This document shows positions 1-7,302 of a stretch of 64,000 nucleotides of DNA, piece by piece. Source of the stretch: Gilichinskyi gelida (lineage in GTDB: Bacteria; Acidobacteriota; Thermoanaerobaculia; Gp7-AA8); the NCBI GenBank assembly GCA_038040385.1, contig JBBPII010000011.1:170011-234010 (forward strand). Reading direction: 5' to 3'. Made by a program: the position numbers and the translations under genes. The first letter of the stretch is position 1, and each line of letters starts with the position of its first letter. Below the pieces are notes generated by a model. It ran no database searches, had not been told where the DNA came from, and saw only the letters and a list, made by a program, of their open reading frames with translations.

Positions 1-761
1 GCCTTCCCCACGCCGAGGAGGTTCGTGCCGTTGCTCACCAGGAACGTGCCGGGCGTAGCGGTGTTGTCGAGGAATCGCGGCAGCGCACGGTTGTCTACGT
101 TGAATGCGGCCGTCCCATGGAAGCCGGTGATCATCAGATTCCCGAAGTTGAACGCGATGTCGTTGTACGACGCCATCACCTGCCCTCGGCTGTTGATGGA
201 GCCGGCGATGACCGGGGCGGCCGGATTGGAGATGTCGAACAGGTCCACGACGCTGAAGCAGGTGAACGAGCCGTTCACGAAGCACGGCATGTCGGTGGCC
301 GGAAAGAGCGCCGCGAGCGTGTTTCCGAAGGCCGCCAGCCGGCGGTAGTGCAGATTCGGCGTGCGGGAGACCAAAAGCGGCGCGTTGCCGCCGACCCGGA
401 CGTTGCGGAGGTCGAAGATCTCCAAACCGGCCTCGCTGCTGAGGAAGAGGAAGCCGTTGTTGAAGGCCACCCCGCCGTTCTCCTCGCGGGCGGCCATGGC
501 GCCGACGAAGTCCTCGCGCGCCACCTGCATGTCACCCAGCGGGGTGATGGCGTAGGTGGTGAGCGTCTGCCCGCGCAACTCGAACACTTGCGTGCCGAAG
601 CGGAAGACGCCGTGCGGCGATTTGTAGAAATCTGTCGCCGGGGCGTTCTGCGCCACCAACGTCAGTGGACAGGTAGCCACGATTGGCTGCCCGAACGCCG
701 CCGCGGCGGAGAGTACGGCGACGGCAAGAACGACGAGAGCGATCCGTGAGAAAACGCGCAT
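1..761 (-). CDS. Exported LVIVD-repeat beta-propeller protein, C-terminus cut by window edge
   Basis: The frame opens with ATG at 761 behind a GGGAGG ribosome site and runs off the left edge after 253 codons, so the C-terminus is missing. The first ~24 residues form a signal peptide (MRVFSR, hydrophobic core, AAAAFGQ), so the product is exported. Later segments such as LEIFDLRNVRVGG and VVDLFDISNPAAPVIAGS follow the LVIVD repeat pattern (hydrophobic strand, D-S-P-x-x-P, G), which is known to build beta propellers. A family-level role beyond binding or scaffolding cannot be read from the sequence. An ATG at 765 lies in another frame that lacks a signal peptide and was not chosen. Confidence 0.7.
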   Translation of the reverse strand, partial: MRVFSRIALVVLAVAVLSAAAAFGQPIVATCPLTLVAQNAPATDFYKSPHGVFRFGTQVFELRGQTLTTYAITPLGDMQVAREDFVGAMAAREENGGVAFNNGFLFLSSEAGLEIFDLRNVRVGGNAPLLVSRTPNLHYRRLAAFGNTLAALFPATDMPCFVNGSFTCFSVVDLFDISNPAAPVIAGSINSRGQVMASYNDIAFNFGNLMITGFHGTAAFNVDNRALPRFLDNTATPGTFLVSNGTNLLGVGK

Positions 762-829
762 ACATGCCTCCCGAAACCACACCCAGAACGCGCTCCGCAG
801 AGCTAAAGTCGGATTCGTCTTAGGGGGTA

Positions 830-858
830 ACTATCTCTCAAAGCGCGACTTTTTTCAA
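830..858 (-). promoter_or_regulatory. Putative sigma70-type promoter
   Basis: On the minus strand TTGAAA (858-853) is followed after 17 nt by GATAGT (835-830), about 70 nt upstream of the exported-propeller start at 761. The -10 matches only four of six consensus bases, so this is a weak candidate. Confidence 0.3.
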
Positions 859-935
859 CCGAGGGGGTCCGGAGGGGGGGTGTATCATGCCCGGCGGAAA
901 CAAGCATCGTCGTCTGTTCTGTTACCCAACCAACC

Positions 936-1520
936 ATGCTCGACGGTCACGTGCTCGTCCTGAACAGGGTGTTTCAGGCCGTGCAGATCACCTCTGCGCG
1001 CCGTGCCCTCACTCTGCTCTACAAGGGGCAGGTCAAGGCCGTCGACTCCGAATACCGCACCTACGACTTCGATAACTGGGCCGATATCCCGGTCCAGCCG
1101 GACGACCACTACGTCCGCACCCCCAGCCGGAACATCCTCATCCCGCACGTAGTGCAACTCCTGGTATTCGACCGCCTCCCCCGGCAGGAAGTGAAGTTCT
1201 CGCGCGGCAACATCTATCTGCGGGACGGCAACCGCTGCCAGTACTGCGGGAAGAAGTTCTCCTCGTCCGAGCTGTCGCTCGATCACGTCGTGCCGATCTC
1301 GCGCGGCGGGAAGTCGAGCTGGGAGAACGTGGTCTGCGCCTGCCTGCCGTGCAACGTGCGCAAAGGCAACAAGCTGCTCTCCGAGTGCGGCGTGCAGCTC
1401 ATCCGCCACCCACACCGCCCGAAGTGGCACCCGCTCCATCGCCTGCAGGGAAGGAACTTCCCGGATATCTGGAAGAACTTTCTGGATGAGGCGTATTGGA
1501 ACGTTGAACTGAAAAGCTGA
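936..1520 (+). CDS. HNH endonuclease family protein
   Basis: 194 residues. A zinc-stabilised HNH (beta-beta-alpha-metal) nuclease domain occupies residues ~95-150: CxxC at C101/C104, the LDHVVP motif with D116/H117, N131, and a second CxxC at C136/C139 followed by N140. The N-terminal 90 residues (VLVLNRVFQAVQI, LLYKGQVKAVD) are the conserved extension of the stand-alone 5-methylcytosine-restriction-like HNH proteins found in many bacterial chromosomes. It is monocistronic, divergent from the exported protein to its left and convergent with the ABC exporter to its right. The domain predicts DNA cleavage or nicking; the natural target is unknown. Confidence 0.85.
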   Translation: MLDGHVLVLNRVFQAVQITSARRALTLLYKGQVKAVDSEYRTYDFDNWADIPVQPDDHYVRTPSRNILIPHVVQLLVFDRLPRQEVKFSRGNIYLRDGNRCQYCGKKFSSSELSLDHVVPISRGGKSSWENVVCACLPCNVRKGNKLLSECGVQLIRHPHRPKWHPLHRLQGRNFPDIWKNFLDEAYWNVELKS

Positions 1521-1626
1521 GGTTGCGGGGTAACGAGGTCTCGGGGTCTCGCAGCGCTGCGCCTTGCGAACGATCGTCGTGTTAGCGGAGCACCGCGAGA
1601 CCCCGAGACCTCGCTACCCCGCAACC
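1521..1626. repeat. 32-bp inverted repeat, bidirectional terminator-like
   Basis: Arms 1521-1552 and 1595-1626 match at 31 of 32 positions (GGTTGCGGGGTA..GAGGTCTCGG and its complement) around a 42-nt loop. It sits between convergent genes; the right arm encodes the last codons and the stop of the ABC exporter. Confidence 0.85.
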
Positions 1627-3440
1627 CCAACGTCCTCGAGCTCCTCCCCCTCATTCACCAGCCGGTTGACCGCCACGCCGTACTGCTTCTCGTAGAGCGA
1701 GCGATAGCGGCCGCCGCGGGCCATCAGCTCGGCGTGCGTGCCGCGCTCGATGACCACGCCACCCTCGAGCACCAGGATCTGGTCGGCGTTACGGACGGTG
1801 GAGAGGCGGTGGGCGATGACGAAGGTCGTACGGCCTCGCATCAGGGCGTTGAGGCCGTCCTGGATCAGCGCCTCGCTCTCGCTGTCGAGCGATGACGTCG
1901 CCTCGTCGAGGATGAGGATGCGTGGATTGGCCACGATGGCGCGGGCGATGGCCACGCGCTGCTTCTGGCCGCCGGAGAGGCGCACCCCGCGCTCGCCGAC
2001 GATGGTCTCGTACTTGTCGGCGAACGTCTCGGCGAACTCGTCGACGTGAGCGATGTGCGCGGCGCGCAGCACCTCCTCGCGCGACGCCTTCGGATTGCCC
2101 AGCGCGATGTTGTCGTAGATCGACTCGGCGAAGAGGAAGGAGTCCTGCGGCACGATGCCGATGTGGGCGCGGTAGTCGGCGAGGCGGAGGTCGTCGAGCG
2201 GCGCGCCGTCGACCAGGATCTCGCCGCGAGTCGGGCGGTGGAAGGCTGCGACGAGCGAGATCAGCGTGCTCTTGCCCGATCCAGACGGTCCCACCAGCGC
2301 GATCGAGCGCCCGGGGGCGGCGTCGAGGTCGATGCCCTTGAGCACCGGCACGTCCGGCGAGTACTCGAACCAGACATCGCGCAGCTCCACCCGGCCGATC
2401 AGGTCGTCGACCGGCTGCTTCGCCGCGTCGTGCTCGTCCTCCCGCTCCTCGCCGAGGATCTCCCGGATCCGCTCCAGCCCCGCGAAGGCCTCGGAGAGCT
2501 GCGTTCCGATGCCGACGATCTGCACCATCGGGCCGACCACCAGTGCGAGGTAGAAGGTGAAGGCGATCAGGTCGCCGCCGGTCATCCGCCCGGCGATGAC
2601 TTCCTTGCCGCCGATGACCAGCACGGCGATGCCCACTCCGCCGACCAGGAAGGTCGTCAGCGCGCCGACCCCCGAGACCGCGCGCATGGTCTTCAGCACG
2701 AGCCGCAACAGCTTGTGCGCGCCGGTGGCGAAGACGCGCGCTTCATGCTTCTCGGCGGTGTAGGCCTTCACCACGCGGATGCCGGCAAAGCTTTCGGTCA
2801 GGCGGCCGGAGACGTCCGCGTTGATCTCCCCGCGCTGGCGGAACAGCGGGCGGACGGTGGTGAACGCCCACGCCAGCACCCCGCCGAAGATGAAGAACGT
2901 GCCGAGGACGATGGAGGCCAGCTTGGTGCTGAAGTGAAAGAGGATGCCGGTGGCCACGGCCGCGGTGACGAAGCCGCCGAAGAGCTGCAGGAGGCCGGTG
3001 CCGACGAGGTTGCGAATGCCGTCCGCGTCGTTCATGACCCGCGACACCAGCACGCCCGTCTTGGTGGCGTCGAAGAACCGCACCGGCAGCCGCTGCACGT
3101 GCTGTTGGATCCGTTTGCGGAGGTCGGTGATGGAGCGCTGCGCCGCCATGCCGAGGAGCTGCGCCAGCGCGAAGTCGGTGGTCCCGCCGATCAGCGCGGC
3201 GAGCGCGCTGATGGTGGCGAGGTTCCAGAGCATCGCCAGATCGTGCTTTCCGATGACATCGTCGATGAGGTATTTCGCCGTGCCGGGGAGGACGAGACTG
3301 GTCAGGCGGTTGATCAGGAGAAGCGGCACACCGATGAGGAGCCGCCGGCGGGAACGCCAGATGATCTCCCCCGCGTCGCGCAGGATCGCTTTGACCCGCG
3401 CGCGGTCCATCGGCTTTTTGTCCTTTGTCTCTCGTGACAT
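1614..3440 (-). CDS. MsbA-type ABC exporter (fused permease-ATPase)
   Basis: 608 residues, the usual length of a half-transporter that works as a homodimer in the inner membrane. Residues ~30-320 form the six-helix ABC exporter membrane domain with the conserved RLPVRFFDATKTGVLVSRV coupling segment. The ATPase follows: Walker A GPSGSGKST at 384-392, Q-loop near VPQDSFLFA, signature LSGGQ at 488-492, Walker B ILILDEATSSLD at ~508-519 and the H-loop histidine in IAHRLS (H544). Similar proteins export lipid A, other lipids or drugs; substrate cannot be assigned here. The last residues are encoded within the inverted repeat. It is transcribed alone. Confidence 0.92.
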   Translation of the reverse strand: MSRETKDKKPMDRARVKAILRDAGEIIWRSRRRLLIGVPLLLINRLTSLVLPGTAKYLIDDVIGKHDLAMLWNLATISALAALIGGTTDFALAQLLGMAAQRSITDLRKRIQQHVQRLPVRFFDATKTGVLVSRVMNDADGIRNLVGTGLLQLFGGFVTAAVATGILFHFSTKLASIVLGTFFIFGGVLAWAFTTVRPLFRQRGEINADVSGRLTESFAGIRVVKAYTAEKHEARVFATGAHKLLRLVLKTMRAVSGVGALTTFLVGGVGIAVLVIGGKEVIAGRMTGGDLIAFTFYLALVVGPMVQIVGIGTQLSEAFAGLERIREILGEEREDEHDAAKQPVDDLIGRVELRDVWFEYSPDVPVLKGIDLDAAPGRSIALVGPSGSGKSTLISLVAAFHRPTRGEILVDGAPLDDLRLADYRAHIGIVPQDSFLFAESIYDNIALGNPKASREEVLRAAHIAHVDEFAETFADKYETIVGERGVRLSGGQKQRVAIARAIVANPRILILDEATSSLDSESEALIQDGLNALMRGRTTFVIAHRLSTVRNADQILVLEGGVVIERGTHAELMARGGRYRSLYEKQYGVAVNRLVNEGEELEDVGVAG

Positions 3441-3487
3441 GCGCGCGGTTCTAACGATGGTTCAAATTTTGCTAATTCCACCGCGAA

Positions 3488-3784
3488 ATGACCTTAGTGA
3501 ACTCGCTCTGTGCCGAAATCAGCATCTATCAAGGCGTCGGTGAGCCGACCGGCGGCGTCGTCGAGCGGAGTGCGATCCGCGGGAAAAAGGGCCTTTGCAA
3601 GAGCATGCGCGATCTGGCCATCAAGTCGCGCGTCCTCGGCGACGGCTACTACTACATCCCCATCGAGCTCTGGCCGAAGACCAAACAGCCGGTGGTCGTG
3701 CACAAACACGACTGGACGGTGATCGGGTCGATTCCCAGGACCTCGCGCTCCACGAAGCGGCGCGCGAAGCAGGTCGCGTCGTAG
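3488..3784 (+). CDS. Small hypothetical protein upstream of dacA
   Basis: 98 codons; the stop TAG ends one base before the dacA ATG, which suggests translational coupling. The C-terminal half (GDGYYYIPIELWPK, VVVHKHDWTVIG) reads like real protein, while the N-terminal half is less convincing. ATG at 3605 would give a 60-residue product starting MRDLAIKSR. No signal peptide, membrane segment or known motif is visible. No function is proposed. Confidence 0.4.
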   Translation: MTLVNSLCAEISIYQGVGEPTGGVVERSAIRGKKGLCKSMRDLAIKSRVLGDGYYYIPIELWPKTKQPVVVHKHDWTVIGSIPRTSRSTKRRAKQVAS

Positions 3785-3785
3785 C

Positions 3786-4967
3786 ATGAAGCTCCGCATC
3801 GCGCTCCTGCTCACCGCAGCCCTCGCCCTCCCCGCGTTCGCTCAGGAAGAAGGCCCCGCAAACGCGAAAGGGGTCTCGGTCGACACCACCGGCAAGGGAT
3901 ACACCGCCGCGTACGTGCTGGAGCCGGCGACCAAGCGCGTGCTGCTGGCGGAGAACTCCGACACGCCGCTGCCCACCGCGTCGATGGCCAAGATGATGAC
4001 GCTGCTCATCGCCATGGAAGAGATCCGCGACGGGCGCCTCAAGCTCGACGACCAGGTCCAAATCTCCGCGCGCTCAAGCACCATGGGCGGCTCCCAGATC
4101 TTCGCCAAGCAGGGACAGATCTTCCCTCTGCAGACGCTCCTCGCCGCCACGATGGTGCAGTCGGCCAACGACGCCGCGCAGGCCATCGCGGAGAAGATCG
4201 CCGGCTCGTCCGAGAACTTCGCGGAGATTATGAACCAGCGCGCCAAGGCGCTGGGGATGAACCACTCGCAGTTCTATGACCCGCACGGCCTACCGAATCC
4301 GAAGAGCCCGCAGATGATCGACACGGCCAGCGCGCACGATCTCGCCATCCTCGGCCAGGAGTTGATGAAGTATCCGCTGATGCGCGAATACGCGAAGATG
4401 CCGACCATGCCGTTCACCAACGGCACCTTCACTTCCGGCCTCACCAATCCGAATCATCTGATCAACCCAGCCAAGCGCGACTACTACCCCAACGCCACCG
4501 GCATCAAGACCGGCTACTCCGGCCCCGCCGGCTACTGCGTCACCGCGTCGGCCAAGCAAGGCGACATGGAGGTGGTGGCGGTGGTCATGGGCGCACGCGC
4601 ATCGTACGGACCGCTAAGCTCGTTCGGTATCGCCTCGCGTCTCTTCTCGCAGGCCTTTGCGCAGAACATCATGCAGACGGTGCTGAAGAAGGGGCAGGTC
4701 GTCGGGAGCGCCGCGGTGAGCGACGGCAGCGCGAAGACGGTTCCCGCGGTCGCCTCGCAGGACGTCAAGGCGCTGATCAAGCGCGGCGAGCAGGGCGGCC
4801 TCAAGGTCGGCTTCGTCGCCAATCCGGTCGCCGCGCCCGTGCGCGCCGGCCAGCAGGTCGGCGTGGTGGTCGTGACCCAGAACGGGCAGCAGATCAGCCG
4901 CGTCCCCGCCGTCGCCGGCGCCGCGGTCGAGAAGCAGTCGCTGTGGCGCAAGCTCTGGCCGTTCTAG
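3786..4967 (+). CDS. dacA: D-alanyl-D-alanine carboxypeptidase (PBP5/DacA-like, peptidase S11)
   Basis: 393 residues, close to the family length. Residues 1-19 are a signal peptide ending AFAQ. The three penicillin-binding active-site motifs are intact: SxxK as S66-MAK69, SxN as S126-A-N128, and KTG at 241-243 followed by YSGPAG. The enzyme trims the terminal D-Ala of peptidoglycan stem pentapeptides in the periplasm. After the catalytic domain comes a beta-rich C-terminal domain ending in the basic, aromatic KQSLWRKLWPF, which resembles the membrane-anchoring amphipathic tail of PBP5. Its 3' end overlaps the convergent purN by 4 bp. Confidence 0.92.
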   Translation: MKLRIALLLTAALALPAFAQEEGPANAKGVSVDTTGKGYTAAYVLEPATKRVLLAENSDTPLPTASMAKMMTLLIAMEEIRDGRLKLDDQVQISARSSTMGGSQIFAKQGQIFPLQTLLAATMVQSANDAAQAIAEKIAGSSENFAEIMNQRAKALGMNHSQFYDPHGLPNPKSPQMIDTASAHDLAILGQELMKYPLMREYAKMPTMPFTNGTFTSGLTNPNHLINPAKRDYYPNATGIKTGYSGPAGYCVTASAKQGDMEVVAVVMGARASYGPLSSFGIASRLFSQAFAQNIMQTVLKKGQVVGSAAVSDGSAKTVPAVASQDVKALIKRGEQGGLKVGFVANPVAAPVRAGQQVGVVVVTQNGQQISRVPAVAGAAVEKQSLWRKLWPF

Positions 4968-5572
4968 CCGAATACCACCCGCCGCCCCTCCACCCGCCAA
5001 GGCCGCGTGCTCAGCGCCACAAGCGCATCCACGTACGCACCGTGCTCCTGCTCCAGGATGCGCGCGGCGAGTGAATCGGCGGTGTCGCCGTCGAGGACGG
5101 GCACCGCGCGCTGCACGATGATCGGCCCCGCGTCGAGCTCCTCGTCGACAAAGTGCACCGTGCAGCCGGAGACCTTCACGCCATAGGCGACGGCCTGCGC
5201 TTGCGCGTCGACGCCGGGGAACGCCGGCAGCAGCGAGGGGTGGATGTTGAGGATGCGATGCGGGTACGTGGCGACGAACGCCGGCGACAGCAGGCGCATG
5301 TAGCCCGCCAGCACGACGAAGTCCGGCTCCGACTCGGCGATCGCGCGCAGCACGTCCTCCTCGTGCGCCTCACGCGTGGGGTACTTGCGGTGGTCGAAAC
5401 AGTGCGCGGAGAGGCCGAGCTCGCGCGCGCGGGTCAGGCCGGGCGCGTCGGGGCGGTTGGAGATGACGCAGACGACCTTCGCGTCGAGACTCCCGTCCAC
5501 GATCGCGCGGTGGATCGCTTCGAAGTTCGAGCCGCGCCCGGAGAGGAGAATGGCTAGACGCACGACCCTCAC
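4964..5572 (-). CDS. purN: Phosphoribosylglycinamide formyltransferase
   Basis: 202 residues. PurN transfers the formyl group of 10-formyltetrahydrofolate to GAR in the third step of purine synthesis in the cytosol. Seen here: the N-terminal phosphate-binding LLSGRGSNFEAI, the catalytic Asn/His segment NIHPSLLPAFPG, and the conserved HFVDEELDAGPII with the catalytic Asp. It is downstream of purM on the same strand, separated only by a palindromic repeat, consistent with a purM-purN transcript. Confidence 0.95.
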   Translation of the reverse strand: MRVVRLAILLSGRGSNFEAIHRAIVDGSLDAKVVCVISNRPDAPGLTRARELGLSAHCFDHRKYPTREAHEEDVLRAIAESEPDFVVLAGYMRLLSPAFVATYPHRILNIHPSLLPAFPGVDAQAQAVAYGVKVSGCTVHFVDEELDAGPIIVQRAVPVLDGDTADSLAARILEQEHGAYVDALVALSTRPWRVEGRRVVFG

Positions 5573-5684
5573 CCGGCGCTTCGCGCCACCCTCTCCCGCT
5601 CACGCGGGAGAGGGACTGATGTGGGCCTTCTCCCGCGTGAGCGGGAGAAGGTGCCCCTGAGCGCAGCGAAGGGGCGGATGAGGG
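5566..5684. repeat. Compound palindromic repeat between purM and purN
   Basis: An outer pair (CCCTCACCCGGCGC / GCGGATGAGGG) encloses two inner hairpins built on CCTCTCCCGCTCACGCGGGAG and its inverted copy CTTCTCCCGCGTGAGCGGG. It separates purM from purN and covers the purN start codon. Confidence 0.85.
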
Positions 5685-5687
5685 TAT

Positions 5688-6743
5688 TCATTCGATCCAC
5701 GAAGCGAATCCCGCCGGCGGCACGTCGTACACGACCTTGCCGGTCCCCTTCACCACGTTTCCGATGAAGAAGACCATCTGGCCGATCTGTCCGAAGTGCT
5801 TCGTCACGATGTCGACTTTGTCCGGCGCGACGATCATCACCATCCCGATGCCCATGTTGAACACGCGCAGCATCTCGTCGCGATCGACCTTCCCCTTCTC
5901 GTAGAGGAATTTGAAGATCGGCAGCACCGGCCACGTGCCGAGGCGGATCTTCGCGTCGAGCGTGTCGGGGAGCACGCGCGGGACGTTGTCGGTCAGCCCG
6001 CCGCCGGTAATGTGCGCCAGCGCGTGGATGGCCTTCTGCTCGACGAGCGGCAGCAGCGGCTTGAGATACGAGAGGTGCGGCTGGAGCAGCGCCTCGCCGG
6101 CCTTGCCGATGCCGGGAACGATCGACTGCGGCTCGTATCCGAGCTTGTCGAACAGGATGCGCCGCGCGAGGGAGTAGCCGTTGGTGTGCAGCCCGGCCGA
6201 GGGAAGGCCGAGGAGGACGTCGCCGTCGCGCACCGCCTTGCCGTCGATCAGCTTCGACTCGTCCACAACACCGACGATGAAGCCGGCGATGTCGTAGTCA
6301 TCGTCGCCGTAGAAGCCGGGCATCTCCGCGGTCTCGCCGCCGATGAGCGCGCAGCGGTTCTCCGAGCAGGCCCGCGCCATGCCGCGCACCACGTCGGTCA
6401 TCACCTTCGGCCGCAGCCGCCCGGTGGCGTAGTAGTCGAGAAAGAAGAGCGGCCGCGCCCCTTGCACCAGGATGTCGTTGACGCAGTGGCAGACCAGGTC
6501 GTAGCCGACGGTGTCGTGGATCTTCATCGCCTGCGCGACGCGGAGCTTCGTGCCGACGCCGTCGGTCGACGACACCAGGATCGGCTTCTCGATGCCTTCG
6601 AAGGAGGCGCGAAAGAGGCCGCCGAACGAGCCGATGTCGGAGATGACTTCCGGCGTGAACGTGCCGCGGGCGATGTGCCGCACCTCGCGCAGCGCCTCGT
6701 CCTGGGCGTCGATGTCGACGCCGGAGTCACGGTAGGAGGTCAT
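5688..6743 (-). CDS. purM: Phosphoribosylformylglycinamidine cyclo-ligase (AIR synthetase)
   Basis: 351 residues, typical length. PurM closes the imidazole ring of AIR using ATP in purine biosynthesis. Visible family marks: SYRDSGVDIDAQDEAL at the N-terminus, SSTDGVGTKLRVA, the CHCVNDILVQGARPLFFLDY substrate loop, GGETAEMPGFY, GLPSAGLHTNGYSLAR and HITGGGLTDNVPRVLP. A GGAGG-like site precedes the ATG. It is the upstream gene of a purM-purN pair. Confidence 0.96.
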   Translation of the reverse strand: MTSYRDSGVDIDAQDEALREVRHIARGTFTPEVISDIGSFGGLFRASFEGIEKPILVSSTDGVGTKLRVAQAMKIHDTVGYDLVCHCVNDILVQGARPLFFLDYYATGRLRPKVMTDVVRGMARACSENRCALIGGETAEMPGFYGDDDYDIAGFIVGVVDESKLIDGKAVRDGDVLLGLPSAGLHTNGYSLARRILFDKLGYEPQSIVPGIGKAGEALLQPHLSYLKPLLPLVEQKAIHALAHITGGGLTDNVPRVLPDTLDAKIRLGTWPVLPIFKFLYEKGKVDRDEMLRVFNMGIGMVMIVAPDKVDIVTKHFGQIGQMVFFIGNVVKGTGKVVYDVPPAGFASWIE

Positions 6744-6751
6744 GGTCGCAG

Positions 6752-6841
6752 TTTATCCTGACGCGGAGCGTTAGGATCTGGCGCCCATGTGCGCAGCGCA
6801 AGTGGCGCCAGATCCTGCGTCGCTTCGCGCCGCAGGATAAA
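6752..6841. repeat. TTTATCC...GGATAAA palindromic repeat
   Basis: Outer TTTATCCTGACGC / GCAGGATAAA and inner GGATCTGGCGCC / GGCGCCAGATCC arms. The same family with the same inner arm recurs at 11284-11369 and 39063-39139. It lies in the divergent interval between purM and the next gene. Confidence 0.88.
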
Positions 6842-6849
6842 GTCATCCC

Positions 6850-7302
6850 ATGGCCCAATTCCTCCTCATCACCACACTCCTGTCGATCGCCGGCCTCATC
6901 GCCACCGGCGTGGTCGGCTTCGTCGCCCCACCGGGCCATTACGCGCAGCACATCTTCTTCGCGCTGGCCACGGTCGTCCTCGGCCTCTTCTCGCAATCGA
7001 TGACGATGTTTTTCTTCATCGGCACGGGGAAGGAGATCAAGGACGCCGCGGATCAGGACGCGGAAGTCGTGCGGCGGACGAAGGCGTTCAAGGCGAAGGT
7101 GTTCCCGGCGGCGACGTACGCAATGCTGGTCCTGATGGTCACCTTCATCATGGGCGGCGGGGTGACCTCGGGGAAGACGCCGCGATGGCTGCACCTCGGG
7201 CTGTCGGCCGCCTCGCTGATCATGTACGCGCGCGCGTACTGGTTTCAGCTTCAGGCCATGACGGAGAACGCGTCGCTGATGGAGCGCTACCTCAAGGAGT
7301 GA
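6850..7302 (+). CDS. Small four-helix membrane protein, unknown function
   Basis: 150 residues with four predicted transmembrane stretches: LLITTLLSIAGLIATGVVGF, HIFFALATVVLGLFSQSMTM, FPAATYAMLVLMVTFIMG and LGLSAASLIMYARAYWFQL. The charged loop between helices 2 and 3 (GTGKEIKDAADQDAEVVRR) is probably cytoplasmic. ATG follows directly after a palindromic repeat; no strong ribosome site is visible. Overlaps the convergent M28 peptidase by 11 bp. I do not recognise a named family. Confidence 0.75.
   Translation: MAQFLLITTLLSIAGLIATGVVGFVAPPGHYAQHIFFALATVVLGLFSQSMTMFFFIGTGKEIKDAADQDAEVVRRTKAFKAKVFPAATYAMLVLMVTFIMGGGVTSGKTPRWLHLGLSAASLIMYARAYWFQLQAMTENASLMERYLKE

Noticed and set aside
5796..6761. 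Long plus-strand frame opposite purM
   Set aside because: Low-complexity antisense sequence typical of high-GC DNA; purM is certain.
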